NCBI RefSeq assembly: GCF_000428725.1
Contig: NZ_AUAM01000010.1
Location: forward strand, 102,772-166,771
Source of the DNA: Psychromonas aquimarina ATCC BAA-1526
GTDB lineage: Bacteria; Pseudomonadota; Gammaproteobacteria; Enterobacterales; Psychromonadaceae
DNA length: 64,000 nt
Direction: 5' to 3'
A model generated the notes under the pieces. It was not told where the DNA came from. It saw nothing but the letters and a program-made list of their open reading frames with translations, and searched no databases. This document shows positions 1 to 9,577 of this stretch, in pieces. Positions within the stretch are counted from its first letter, which is position 1. Every line of letters begins with the position of its first letter. The position numbers and the translations under genes are program-made.

Positions 1-27
1 CCCCTGGCTTAAAAACAGTTAATCAAT

Positions 28-57
28 AAAAGGCTCAATTTGAGCCTTTTTGTTTTT
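28..57 (+). terminator. Rho-independent terminator of an upstream gene
   Basis: An inverted repeat (AAAAGGCTCA / TGAGCCTTTT) with a 3-nt loop is followed by a T-rich run. This is a classic intrinsic terminator. It probably ends transcription of a gene lying left of the window. Confidence 0.75.
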
Positions 58-226
58 AAGCTGCCTGCGTTTATATTTGTCCTTTATCTCTAATCTTTTG
101 TTTTAGCCCTGCATCTTTTCCATACGGCAATAATGTTTTTACGAAATCCTATATATCCAGTCTCTGCTCGGGCGTAATATGAATGACAGCATTTCTTCTA
201 CCTATGTAAATACTGAAGTAGATTAA

Positions 227-373
227 TGTCAGATTTATAAACAGCAGCTTTACGCGCAGAATTTAAACACGCTAGATGACGATAACAGGGTTCAACAAGT
301 GATTGAGCTTTGTTATAAGACAAAAACAGTTGCAGATACCGGTTCCAGTTATACTCGTTTATCCTCTTTCTAA
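227..373 (+). pseudogene. Possible fragment of a beta-carbonic anhydrase C-terminus
   Basis: An open frame of 48 codons without a usable start encodes QIYKQQLYAQNLNTLDD followed by a VIELC segment. The helical pattern recalls the C-terminal region of beta-class carbonic anhydrases (an 'IY/VY..H...L..L.DE..RV..L.EL' style segment). The zinc-binding core is absent and a stop precedes the fragment, so it would be a relic. The assignment is a loose pattern match and may be wrong. Confidence 0.2.
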
Positions 374-438
374 AATAAGAGGTAATTGACTATAACTATT
401 CTACAATTTAAAACTCAATGAAGAGTTTGGAGACACAG

Positions 439-1770
439 ATGTTTTTACCTCAGGAAATTATTCGTAAAAAACGTGACGGCCAAGTACTGACCGCCGAAGA
501 GATCAATTTTTTTATTCAGGGAATAACAAACGACACCATTTCTGAAAGTCAGACAGGTGCTTTTGCGATGACGGTTTTCTTCAATGAAATGACCATGCCT
601 GAGCGTATTGCCCTTACTTGTGCGATGCGTGATTCTGGTATGGTGGTTAACTGGGACCATATGAATTTTGGCGGCCCGATTGTAGATAAGCATTCAACGG
701 GTGGCGTTGGTGATGTAACTTCTTTAATGTTAGGTCCAATGGTTGCTGCCTGCGGTGGTTTTGTACCTATGATTTCCGGCCGCGGCCTGGGTCATACGGG
801 CGGCACATTAGATAAACTAGAGTCTATTCCTGGTTATAACATTACCCCGGATAATGACGGTTTTGGTCAAGTGACTAAAGATGCCGGTGTTGCGATTATT
901 GGTCAAACGGGTGACCTTGCTCCTGCTGATAAGCGTGTTTACGCAATCCGTGATATCACCGCTACAGTTGACAGTATTTCACTGATCACCGCTTCTATTC
1001 TTTCTAAGAAACTGGCGGCAGGTCTTGACTCATTAGTAATGGATGTAAAAGTGGGTTCCGGTGCTTTCATGCCTACCTATGAAGCATCTGAAGAGCTTGC
1101 TAAATCAATTGTCGGCGTAGCGAATGGAGCTGGTACAAAAACCACTGCTATTCTGACCGATATGAACCAGGTGTTAGCCTCTTCTGCGGGTAATGCACTA
1201 GAAGTACGTGAAGCGGTACAATTTTTAACAGGTGAATATAGAAATCCGCGTTTACATGAAATTACCATGGCACTTTGTGCTGAAATGCTGGTTTTAGGTC
1301 ACTTAGCCAAAGACAGCACAGAAGCGCGTGAAAAACTGCAGGCTGTTCTCGATGACGGCAGTGCCGCACGATGCTTCGGCAAAATGGTTGCGGGTCTTGG
1401 CGGACCGGAAGACTTTGTTGAAAACTATGAAAACTATTTAGAAAAAGCACCTATCGCTAAACCTGTTTATGCAAAAGACAGCGGCATTGTTTCAGCAATG
1501 GACACCCGAGCAATTGGTATGGCAGTGGTAAGCATGGGCGGCGGACGCCGTGTTGCGACCGATGAGATCGATTATGCGGTTGGTTTTGATCAGTTTATCC
1601 GCTTAGGTGAAACAGCAGACAGTCAGAAACCATTAGCTGTTATTCATGCACGCAGTGAAGCACAATGGCTGGAAGCTGCAGATGCCCTGCTTGAAGCGAT
1701 TAAAGTCGGTAGTGAACCTTACGTAGCGACACCTGATGTTTACCGTCAGATTCGTGCTGAAGATATTTAA
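439..1770 (+). CDS. deoA: Thymidine phosphorylase
   Basis: The protein (443 aa) phosphorolyses thymidine to thymine and 2-deoxyribose-1-phosphate in cytosolic pyrimidine salvage. It has the family's usual length (about 440 aa), starts with [14 protein letters not shown] as in enterobacterial DeoA, and carries the glycine-rich phosphate-binding stretch [17 protein letters not shown] near residue 85. An upstream in-frame ATG at 418 exists, but a GGAG Shine-Dalgarno at 429-432 sits 6 nt before the ATG at 439, which matches homologues. No other deo genes are adjacent in the window, so it may be transcribed alone; a strong hairpin follows it. Confidence 0.95.
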   Translation: MFLPQEIIRKKRDGQVLTAEEINFFIQGITNDTISESQTGAFAMTVFFNEMTMPERIALTCAMRDSGMVVNWDHMNFGGPIVDKHSTGGVGDVTSLMLGPMVAACGGFVPMISGRGLGHTGGTLDKLESIPGYNITPDNDGFGQVTKDAGVAIIGQTGDLAPADKRVYAIRDITATVDSISLITASILSKKLAAGLDSLVMDVKVGSGAFMPTYEASEELAKSIVGVANGAGTKTTAILTDMNQVLASSAGNALEVREAVQFLTGEYRNPRLHEITMALCAEMLVLGHLAKDSTEAREKLQAVLDDGSAARCFGKMVAGLGGPEDFVENYENYLEKAPIAKPVYAKDSGIVSAMDTRAIGMAVVSMGGGRRVATDEIDYAVGFDQFIRLGETADSQKPLAVIHARSEAQWLEAADALLEAIKVGSEPYVATPDVYRQIRAEDI

Positions 1771-1780
1771 TTGTTACTAG

Positions 1781-1816
1781 GCTTAAAGAGCTGTGATATT
1801 TTTCAGCTCTTTAAGC
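1781..1816 (+). terminator. Hairpin downstream of deoA
   Basis: A perfect 13-bp inverted repeat (GCTTAAAGAGCTG / CAGCTCTTTAAGC) lies 10 nt after the deoA stop. The following tract is not strongly T-rich, so it may terminate transcription or protect the 3' end of the mRNA. Confidence 0.6.
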
Positions 1817-2268
1817 ATTACTCAATAAACAGATGCTGCAGTCACAGCAATAAGTACAGGAAGAATAATAACCCTTTAGCAAAAATATTGATTTAATTTC
1901 AGCGCATTACACTCCAATGCGGCAAAATATTATAAGAATTTATTCTTCTCCTTCGTCAATATACCTGTTTCTACCCGATTGGCAGGCACAGTCCAGCATT
2001 ATTCCTACTACTCGTTTCATACAAAGGCATTTCGTTTATTAGCCGTCAAACAAGCCCAGTTGAGGCTGAGCCCTGTCTTCAGATAAAAATTCAACGTCTA
2101 AATCCCCTCTGATTTGTCTATGGCAACTTTGCTTAAACGAAAAATGACGCTTATTCTTCTTATGCTGAACTTCTATTTACAGGCGGCTGTAAGTAGAACA
2201 AGCAAATAACAAGATGACCTGAAATACTGCTAATTACTAGTTTAAATCATTGAAATTGAGGATTGCTT
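1817..2268. other. Intergenic stretch with no recognised gene
   Basis: About 450 bases between the deoA hairpin and the ABC transporter operon. I see no coding pattern, repeat or RNA. The promoter of the downstream operon is presumably here but I could not place it. Confidence 0.5.
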
Positions 2269-2943
2269 TTGTCTTTAATTATTGCATCACTTAACCATCA
2301 AATTGCTGATGGTGATAATCACCGGCAGATTTTGTCGGATATTAGTTTATCTGTATCACAGAGTGAATGTATTGCATTAATGGGTGACAGCGGCAGTGGT
2401 AAAACAACCTTACTCAACCTGATTGCAGGACTTGAACCGATACAACAAGGCAGTATTAGTATTGCAGGTTTACAACTGGCACAAGCGACGGAGAAAAAAC
2501 TCAGTGAGCTAAGAAAAAAACACCTCAGTATAATTTTCCAGCAGTACAATTTGCTGTCTAACCTGTCAGTGCTGGATAATATTGAATTCAGCGCACGTTT
2601 AGCTGGTCGTTATGATGCATTACTTTGCAGCACGCTTACAAAGCAGCTGGATATTCACAGCCTGCTGCATAAGTATCCGGCAACACTTTCCGGGGGGGAA
2701 ATGCAGCGTGTTGCTATTGCACGTGCACTTAGTGCTCAGCCTAAATTGTTACTTGCTGATGAGCCGACCGGTAATCTTGATGAAAACAACAGTACATGTG
2801 TTGTTGAATTATTAGTCAAGTTAGCAAAACTTCATAACACTGCATTATTAATGGTCACCCATAGTGCGAATGTTGCTCAGAGAATGGATAAAATTTATCG
2901 ATTAGCTGACGGTCAACTAACGTTAGTTGATAAGGCACTTTAA
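2269..2943 (+). CDS. ABC transporter ATP-binding protein (LolD/YbbA/AttE type)
   Basis: A 224-residue ABC ATPase with Walker A GDSGSGKTTL, signature LSGGEMQRVAIARAL, Walker B LLLADEP and a distal VTHS switch histidine. The size and the FtsX-type permease next door place it in the MacB/LolD/YbbA group, which drives mechanotransmission or lipoprotein/peptide handling rather than classical import. I prefer the TTG at 2269: GAGG at 2258-2261 is 7 nt upstream, better spaced than the TTG at 2263. The stop overlaps the next start (TAATG), showing translational coupling. With the two following genes it resembles AttEFGH systems annotated in vibrios. Confidence 0.85.
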   Translation: MSLIIASLNHQIADGDNHRQILSDISLSVSQSECIALMGDSGSGKTTLLNLIAGLEPIQQGSISIAGLQLAQATEKKLSELRKKHLSIIFQQYNLLSNLSVLDNIEFSARLAGRYDALLCSTLTKQLDIHSLLHKYPATLSGGEMQRVAIARALSAQPKLLLADEPTGNLDENNSTCVVELLVKLAKLHNTALLMVTHSANVAQRMDKIYRLADGQLTLVDKAL

Positions 2944-5408
2944 TGGAGGATAAAAAATCGACCAGTACAAACGGCAAACCGGCATACCGGGATCTCTTTC
3001 TGGTATTGAAAACCCAGGTCGCGGAATATAAAAACACCCCTTTATTAAACCTAGGATTTATTGTCAGCCTGGCCATAGCGACAAGTACCTTGTTATCTAT
3101 TTTGGTCTTAAATCATGCCAGTAAGCAGCAGTATCAACAGGCAAACCTGCAGTTAAAAAATCCAGTGGCTTTTCATATCGTTGCAAAGCCCGGTGCAAAA
3201 CTTACTAAGGGTGATTTTGCAGCCTTAAGAAAACAAGGTTTTACGCAGATAACCCCGGTATTAACCTTCATAAAAAAACTGGCTAATGGAAAACGTCTTT
3301 CCTTCAGAGCTATTGATATGTTAGCGCTGAGCATCATGAAACCTGAAAGCTTTAACAGCCAGACGGTGCTGCTTAACCAAACATACCGAGATACATTATC
3401 TTTGTCCGAAGGGACTAACACAGATCAAGTTAAAAAAACTAAAAATGCAGATAAGGATAACCAGGCAGCTGCTCATAATCACTTTGTATTAGCAGACCAA
3501 AGGTCTATTGCCTTTAGTTTAACAGCCGCAGAACAATGGGGTAACGTTGCGCTGCTGGATATTGCGCTTGCCTGGCAGTTATTCCCTGAAGAAGGTGATT
3601 TTAGCTATCTAATGGTCGCGCCACTTAGCAAAAAAAATAAACAGCAACTGGAATCAGCATTACCCGGGCACTTAACGCTATATAAACCATGGTCCGTAGA
3701 GGAACGGCTGGGCCTTGCCGATGCACTGCACCTGAACCTCAATGTGCTGGCTATATTGGGGTTTATTATGAGTATGTTTATTGCATTTCAAGCCGGCAGT
3801 CAGGCGTGGCACAAGCGTGGTAAATTAGCAGCACAATTACGTTTGTTAGGTGTGCAGTTACAAACCCTAAAAACAGCCATGTTGATCGAATTATTATTTC
3901 TGCTGATAGCAGCTTCCGGGCTAGGCATACTGATAACTGCCGTTTTAATTTCAGTTTTATTACCATTACTTGGTTTAACCCTTAGCCAGATCTATTTACT
4001 TAACAGCAGTGGTCATTTTGTATGGCAATGGCAATACGTAATATGGGCATTTATAATTTCATCGTCAGCAGTATTACTTGCGTTATTCAAGCAGTTTAAG
4101 CTTATCAGTACTGCCCATATTGCTCTTTCTGCAAGAGCATCAACGGAGCGCTTTCCTTATCTTCAAACCTCAGCAGCCGGCATTATTTTGTTACTGCTGT
4201 TTTTGCTTTGGCCGAGCAGTAACTGGTTTCAGCTTATGGCGAAGTACGGATTGTTATTAATAGCAAGTGTTGCACTACTGCCAATTTTTTTACAATTGAT
4301 GCTTTTTGTAAGCGGATACTTACTTAATTCTTTTCGCTTTAAATACATTTTTAAAGATGCCGCCAGGCAGATTGCACGACGCTATTTACCGCTTGCAGCA
4401 TTCTATTTAGCGCTAACTTCAAGTATTGCAGGCGCCTTAATGGTGAATAGTTTTGAGGCGGCTTTTGATAAATATATTGATCAGCAGTTAAGCTCAGATA
4501 TCTTTATTCGCCATAAGAGCTGGCAGAATCAACAAGTAGTAGAATGGTTAAACAATAAATCAGAAGTTGAACAATACATTTTATTTCAACATACCCGGGC
4601 ACAAGTCGATAATGAGTCAGTCAAGGTTTCAAGCTACCAGTCTGCTCGCCAGCTTGAATCATTACTATTCAAATCTTCATCAAGCACACTAGATCAGGGG
4701 TGTTATATCAATGAACAGCTAGCTTTAAAGAAACAACTTTCTGTCGACCAGACCTTACTCTTATCGCAAGGCGGCAAACAATATAAGTGTAAGATAAAAG
4801 GCATTTATTACGATTACGGCTACCCGGGGTTATCTGCAGCTTTGAATAAACAACGAATAACAAAAGTGTTTAACGGCTGGGTTGATACTGGTTTCGGGGT
4901 GTTTTTTAAAGCGGGCAAATCGATAAACAAACAAGATATGTTAATGACAATCGAATTAGAAGAGCAGCAGATCTATGAACCACAACAAATAAAGAAACGA
5001 GCACTTGCTATCTTCTCTCAAACCTTTGTACTTATGAATGCCATTGTAGCGCTATTACTTTCAATCGCATGTTTGGGGCTGTTTTTGTCTGCAAACAGTT
5101 TAGAGCTGGCCCGCAAAACTGATTTATACATTCTTTGCAGTTTGGGATACAGCAAAATGGAGTTGTTTACTCACATGTTGATACAATGGTTACTGCTTGC
5201 TTTAGGGACCATTCTGCTGAGCTGGCCAATAGCAGTAATTCTAGCTGATGCATTAGTAAACAAAGTACTGCCAGCCTCATTCGGCTGGTCGATGCCGCTT
5301 ATGTTAAATGTTGCCCCTTTTGCAGTCAGCAGCTTACTTGCTTTGTTATTTTTAATTCCCGCGTTAAGTATTCCCCTGTTTAAACTTAATGTCAGATCCA
5401 GCTTATGA
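2943..5408 (+). CDS. FtsX-family ABC transporter permease, two fused permease modules
   Basis: This 821-residue inner-membrane protein has a first membrane segment near residue 40, then a large soluble domain. Clusters of hydrophobic helices follow at about 260-380, 405-460 and 490-510, and near the C-terminus (about 690-815). The pattern is two FtsX-like units in one chain, as in YbbP-type proteins of about 800 residues; AttF and AttG are separate components in the AttEFGH scheme, so this would be a fusion. It pairs with the ATPase upstream (start overlaps its stop) and overlaps the next gene by ATGA. The substrate cannot be told from sequence. Confidence 0.8.
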   Translation: MEDKKSTSTNGKPAYRDLFLVLKTQVAEYKNTPLLNLGFIVSLAIATSTLLSILVLNHASKQQYQQANLQLKNPVAFHIVAKPGAKLTKGDFAALRKQGFTQITPVLTFIKKLANGKRLSFRAIDMLALSIMKPESFNSQTVLLNQTYRDTLSLSEGTNTDQVKKTKNADKDNQAAAHNHFVLADQRSIAFSLTAAEQWGNVALLDIALAWQLFPEEGDFSYLMVAPLSKKNKQQLESALPGHLTLYKPWSVEERLGLADALHLNLNVLAILGFIMSMFIAFQAGSQAWHKRGKLAAQLRLLGVQLQTLKTAMLIELLFLLIAASGLGILITAVLISVLLPLLGLTLSQIYLLNSSGHFVWQWQYVIWAFIISSSAVLLALFKQFKLISTAHIALSARASTERFPYLQTSAAGIILLLLFLLWPSSNWFQLMAKYGLLLIASVALLPIFLQLMLFVSGYLLNSFRFKYIFKDAARQIARRYLPLAAFYLALTSSIAGALMVNSFEAAFDKYIDQQLSSDIFIRHKSWQNQQVVEWLNNKSEVEQYILFQHTRAQVDNESVKVSSYQSARQLESLLFKSSSSTLDQGCYINEQLALKKQLSVDQTLLLSQGGKQYKCKIKGIYYDYGYPGLSAALNKQRITKVFNGWVDTGFGVFFKAGKSINKQDMLMTIELEEQQIYEPQQIKKRALAIFSQTFVLMNAIVALLLSIACLGLFLSANSLELARKTDLYILCSLGYSKMELFTHMLIQWLLLALGTILLSWPIAVILADALVNKVLPASFGWSMPLMLNVAPFAVSSLLALLFLIPALSIPLFKLNVRSSL

Positions 5409-6556
5409 ATGTGATAAAAAGCAGCAGACGTCATTTTTACTTACTGCTGATAATAGTGTTTCTACTAGTATCAGGCCTATTGGCCGCTTATTTAATAACA
5501 GCAGATCTACCTAGTCGAAATCCTCTAAAAAAACTGGCTGATGATCAGCAGCAATATACACAAGCCTCTGCAGGTAATAATATTACCTTTCCTAAAGCCC
5601 ATTCACCTCATAAAGGCTATCGACATGAATGGTGGTACTTAACGACTAATTTAACTTCCGAGAACGGTCAGCGTTTTGCCAGTCAATGGACATTATTTCG
5701 CACCGCTGTAAATAACCGCCACTGGTATTTTGCTCATGCGGCGTTAGCGGATACAAAAGAGCACCTTTCTGCATTTCGTAACGGCAGAGAAGAGCTTGGT
5801 AATGTAGAAGTTTCTGATAGACCTTTTCGAGCAGTTATTGATGACTGGATATGGCAGTCATCTGCACAGTTATTACCCGCCAGGCTCAGTTATGGCTCTT
5901 CAAATTACGGCGGCAGCAATGAGCCGCTCAAGAACGCTTCTGCACAAGACCCTGTTTTAGAAAGTGAAGATCTTGAGCAGGAAAACTGGCAGGTGAAATT
6001 ATCATTATCCAGTTCAAAACCTTTTTATCTGCAGGGAAATAAAGGCTTTAGTAAAAAGCATCACAGTGAAGATATTGCCAGTCACTATTATTCCCAGCCC
6101 TTCATTGATGTAAAAGGTGAAATATTATGGCAGGGGAAACGGCAAAGAGTAACTGGAAATGCATGGTTTGATCGGGAATGGGGATCCAGTATGCTCGCGC
6201 AGGATCAGCAGGGTTGGGACTGGTTTTCATTACGCTTATCCAAAGATAAAGCGCTGATGATTTACCGCATTCGCTCCCAGGAAGATGATTTTCTATACGG
6301 CAGCCTGATGCACAGCAGCGGCAAGATAGATATCTTAGAAATTAAGGATATCAATCTGCAAAGCCGCCTTATAAGTGAGCTTGGTTATCCGCAGGCTTTT
6401 ACCTTAAAGGTCGAATCTCAAGGTATTGACATTAATATAGATATAATCAATAACAAGCAGATCATGCGTTTTGCTATTGAATACTTCGAGGGAATGGTAA
6501 CTTTTAATGGATCACATACTGGTCAGGGATTCGTGGAAATGACTGGATATAATTAA
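5405..6556 (+). CDS. AttH/CrtC-like lipocalin-fold protein
   Basis: A 383-residue protein with one N-terminal membrane anchor or uncleaved signal (hydrophobic residues 11-33) and a soluble domain. The motif GYRHEWWYLTTNL near residue 75 and the WFDREWGSS motif near 260 are hallmarks of the family named after carotenoid hydratase (CrtC) and AttH. The family has two lipocalin-like beta domains. No carotenoid genes are nearby, so I take it as the periplasmic partner of the ABC system and do not claim hydratase activity. Its ATG overlaps the permease stop by 4 nt, so the three genes form one operon. Confidence 0.8.
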   Translation: MNVIKSSRRHFYLLLIIVFLLVSGLLAAYLITADLPSRNPLKKLADDQQQYTQASAGNNITFPKAHSPHKGYRHEWWYLTTNLTSENGQRFASQWTLFRTAVNNRHWYFAHAALADTKEHLSAFRNGREELGNVEVSDRPFRAVIDDWIWQSSAQLLPARLSYGSSNYGGSNEPLKNASAQDPVLESEDLEQENWQVKLSLSSSKPFYLQGNKGFSKKHHSEDIASHYYSQPFIDVKGEILWQGKRQRVTGNAWFDREWGSSMLAQDQQGWDWFSLRLSKDKALMIYRIRSQEDDFLYGSLMHSSGKIDILEIKDINLQSRLISELGYPQAFTLKVESQGIDINIDIINNKQIMRFAIEYFEGMVTFNGSHTGQGFVEMTGYN

Positions 6557-6563
6557 CGGCAGT

Positions 6564-6727
6564 TATACCAATCTGAATAAATAGCTGATCAGTTTTACTG
6601 GTTAAAACAGCTTATTTCTTCGTTGTAAATTTCGTAAAGGGAACAACCATTTACATCAATTTACGCCTTGAACTAAGCAATTTCTCCTACGCAAAAATAG
6701 ATCACATACTTAATCCGATTGGTATTA
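6564..6727. mobile_element. Miniature inverted-repeat element with TACCAAT ends
   Basis: The segment opens with TATACCAATCTGAATAA and closes with the inverted, slightly divergent TTAATCCGATTGGTATTA. It is 164 bp, holds no gene and ends inside the stop codon of the convergent exporter gene. The terminal sequence recurs at about 46.2 kb. Such ends are typical of small non-autonomous elements in marine gammaproteobacteria. Confidence 0.55.
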
Positions 6728-8521
6728 TTCCTCTGCGGAGCGAAACTGCAGTTCTACAAGGCGCGCATAAAGAGGATTTTTTGCCACAAGTTCCGCGTGG
6801 CTGCCGATTGCTTGAATCCTTCCTTGATGTATAACCACAATGCGTTTTGCCTTGAGTACAGTTGCTAAGCGATGGGCAATAATAATAGTAGTGCGATTGT
6901 GCATCAGTTTCTGCAGCGTTTCCTGTACCAGTTGTTCGCTCTCAGCATCCAGCGCGTTCGTCGCTTCATCTAACAGTAATATTGGCGGATTTTTCAAAAC
7001 GGCACGCGCTATAGCAATGCGCTGTTTCTGTCCTCCGGATAAACGCGTCCCTTTTTCTCCAAGAAATGTATCATAGCCCTCTGGTAAGCGCTCGATAAAT
7101 TCATCGGCGAAAGCGGCCTGTGCTGCAGACTTAACGTCATCATCACTTGCATCCGGTCGACCATAGCGAATGTTTTCCAGCGCACTGGCGGCAAAGACAA
7201 TGGTTTCCTGCGGGACAATACCAATAACAGCACGCACGGCTTGCGGATCCGCTTTAGTTATATCAACCCCGTTGATGTATACAGCTCCTGCATTCGGGTC
7301 ATAAAAACGTAATAACAGTTGGAAAGTCGTTGTTTTACCCGCCCCCGATGGTCCTACAAATGCGATAGTTTCTCCTGGAGTGATGTTCAGGTTAAAATTA
7401 TCTATCGCAGGCGTATCCGGACGCGAGGGGTATTTGAAATTGACCTCACTAAATACAATACGGCCTCCTCCCTGCGAGGATAAAGATATCGGATTTGCCG
7501 GTGCACGAATAAATGGTCGTGCATCGAGTAATTCGAACAGCCGTTCCATCGCACCTGCCGCGCGTTGAACTTCTCCCCACATTTCGCTGAGCATTGCACC
7601 TGAACTTGCAAGCAGAACCGTGAATAAAACAAACTGAGCGAGCTCCCCCGGCAGCATGTTTCCAGCCAGTACCTCCCGCGTTCCAACCCAAAGTACCAGC
7701 GTCACAGCGCCAAAGAGCAGAAACATGGACCCTAAAGACATCACAAAGCGTCCCCTGATCCGCTGCAGGCCCGCTATAAATGCGGCTTCCACTGCTTCTG
7801 CAAAACGTCTGCTTTGTAAAGACTCAAGGGTGAATGCCTGCACTGTCTCAATAGCATTCAGTGTTTCATTAGCCATGCCGCTGGAGTCCGCAATTTTGTC
7901 CTGAGCCGCGCGGGACAGTCTGCGTACTTTGCGGGCAATCCACAATATTGGCCCGATTACGGCAGGAACAAGTAATAGAATCATCAGTGTTAAAGAGGGG
8001 CTGGTATACATAATGCCGGCAAGAGAAACAATCAACATAACAGATGAACGCAGTACGATTGATATTCCGACCCCGGATATAGACTGTACCAGCGTTGTAT
8101 CAGTAGTCAGTCGAGATAGAACTTCCCCTGTCTGGGTCACTTCAAAAAAAGCAGGATCCTGTCTGATGACATGTGAATATACTTTTTTACGGATATCTGC
8201 AGCAATTCGCTCACCCAGCCAGGTTATCAGGTAAAAACGGCTAGCTGACAATAAACTGATCAGCAGAAGAACACCTAAAACAAGCTTAAAATAAAAATTA
8301 ATTTTGTCTGGATCACCACTGCTGATACCGCTATCAATAAGGTATCTGGCTGCAATCGGCAGACAGCTCGTTGCCGCAGACGCCATCAATAATACTATGA
8401 CTGCAGTAATCAGCGTGCCCTTATAGGGGCTCATAAATGGAACAAGAGCACGTAAAGGTTTAAGAGAGGCTCCTTTAGCGCGCAATTCGTTCTGGTCGTT
8501 GGTTCGCATATCATTTTTCAA
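6725..8521 (-). CDS. ABC exporter, fused membrane and ATPase domains (MsbA-like)
   Basis: This 598-residue half-transporter has six membrane helices in residues 25-315 and a nucleotide-binding domain from about 350. Walker A is GPSGAGKTTTFQLLLRF, the signature LSGGQKQRIAIARAV, and Walker B ILLLDEATNALD. It belongs to the ABCB lipid/multidrug exporter group and works as a homodimer in the inner membrane; the substrate is unknown. The reading frame begins with TTG at 8521 preceded by GGA at a suitable distance; an ATG four codons in (8509) is the alternative. The stop codon falls in the inverted repeat of a miniature element, so the last residues may have been altered by its insertion. Confidence 0.85.
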   Translation of the reverse strand: MKNDMRTNDQNELRAKGASLKPLRALVPFMSPYKGTLITAVIVLLMASAATSCLPIAARYLIDSGISSGDPDKINFYFKLVLGVLLLISLLSASRFYLITWLGERIAADIRKKVYSHVIRQDPAFFEVTQTGEVLSRLTTDTTLVQSISGVGISIVLRSSVMLIVSLAGIMYTSPSLTLMILLLVPAVIGPILWIARKVRRLSRAAQDKIADSSGMANETLNAIETVQAFTLESLQSRRFAEAVEAAFIAGLQRIRGRFVMSLGSMFLLFGAVTLVLWVGTREVLAGNMLPGELAQFVLFTVLLASSGAMLSEMWGEVQRAAGAMERLFELLDARPFIRAPANPISLSSQGGGRIVFSEVNFKYPSRPDTPAIDNFNLNITPGETIAFVGPSGAGKTTTFQLLLRFYDPNAGAVYINGVDITKADPQAVRAVIGIVPQETIVFAASALENIRYGRPDASDDDVKSAAQAAFADEFIERLPEGYDTFLGEKGTRLSGGQKQRIAIARAVLKNPPILLLDEATNALDAESEQLVQETLQKLMHNRTTIIIAHRLATVLKAKRIVVIHQGRIQAIGSHAELVAKNPLYARLVELQFRSAEE

Positions 8522-8725
8522 TGCTGTTTCCGTCTGTTATTAATCTCAATACTCTTTTAGTTTAATGCTTGAATCATTAATATCATTATTGCTAACAACA
8601 GCTTATGATCAGAATAAGCATGCTTTTTAATTTACGCAAGAAAACACAAAAACAGCCCTCCCCTTGTCCAGTCTAGACATGAACCATTTAGACTATTCTT
8701 TAGTTAAATAGAAAGGAGAAATATT

Positions 8726-9316
8726 GTGAAATGTAAACCACTATTGTTTATCTTAACCAGCCTGCTGCTCTCTGTTTCTAATGCGGCGGCAGATAAAGCC
8801 GTACTAGCTGGAGGATGTTTCTGGTGTATGGAGTCCGACTTTGAAAAGCTTGAGGGGGTGAGTGATGTCATCTCCGGGTTTACTGGTGGAACGTTAGAAG
8901 ATCCAAGCTATTACGGCAGTCATAAAGGTCACTATGAAGCCGTTGAGATCACCTATGATGCGGCAAAAATTAGTTATAAAGAGCTGCTGGACCATTACTG
9001 GATTAACATTGATCCATTTGATGATAAAGGACAGTTTTGTGATAAAGGCTCAAGTTATTTAAGTGCAGTCTTTGTCGCAGGCCAAACTGAAAAGAAAATA
9101 GCGGAACAATCTAAAAGAGAAATAGCCGAGCAGTTCCCTGATCAAAAAGTTGTTACGCCAATTTTAGAAGCGACTGTCTTTTATCCTATTAAAGGTGACG
9201 AAAGTTACCATCAGAATTATTATATAAACAACCCCGTTCGCTATAAATTCTATCGCTGGAACTGCGGCCGTGACAAACGACTCAAAGAAATTTGGGGAGA
9301 TAAGGCGACACATTAA
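8726..9316 (+). CDS. msrA: Peptide-methionine (S)-S-oxide reductase MsrA, exported form
   Basis: The protein (196 aa) reduces methionine-S-sulfoxide in oxidised proteins. The catalytic motif GGCFWCMESDFEKL lies at about residues 29-42, followed by the family's GYTGG-like segment (here GFTGGT) and GHYEAVEITYD. A signal peptide (MKCKPLLFILTSLLLSVSNA) points to periplasmic action. The start is GTG at 8726 with AGGAG at 8714-8718, 7 nt upstream. It appears monocistronic. Confidence 0.92.
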   Translation: MKCKPLLFILTSLLLSVSNAAADKAVLAGGCFWCMESDFEKLEGVSDVISGFTGGTLEDPSYYGSHKGHYEAVEITYDAAKISYKELLDHYWINIDPFDDKGQFCDKGSSYLSAVFVAGQTEKKIAEQSKREIAEQFPDQKVVTPILEATVFYPIKGDESYHQNYYINNPVRYKFYRWNCGRDKRLKEIWGDKATH

Positions 9317-9503
9317 GATGCTTGTTATTTAACAAATCACTTCCAGATTCAAGTAATAAAAAGAAAATGCGCTGCTTCGATTGCTCCTTTTCTTTTTGCT
9401 GATTCATAAAACGCCCCGCCTAAGTGTTTTCTGAGCGCCATATATTATTTTTGGTCGAGCAAAGAAAACTCCCCTACCGTTGTAACAGTAAAACCTATGC
9501 GAG

Positions 9504-9524
9504 TCCCCCGGCTGAGCTGGGGGA
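9504..9524. repeat. G/C-rich hairpin, possible IS200/IS605 end relic
   Basis: TCCCCCGGC and GCTGGGGGA form a 9-bp stem (one G-T pair) around TGA. Hairpins like this occur at IS200/IS605 ends, but no transposase is adjacent here. It could equally belong to the 3' end of the debranching-enzyme transcript. Confidence 0.3.
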
Positions 9525-9545
9525 ATCCATGTTTAATTAACGTAT

Positions 9546-9568
9546 AGCGGCTTCATATAACTGCCGCT
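9546..9568 (-). terminator. Possible terminator of the debranching-enzyme gene
   Basis: AGCGGC and GCCGCT form a short stem 10 nt beyond the stop codon of the minus-strand gene. The stem is only 6-7 bp and there is no strong U-tract. Confidence 0.35.
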
Positions 9569-9577
9569 TAATGTTAT

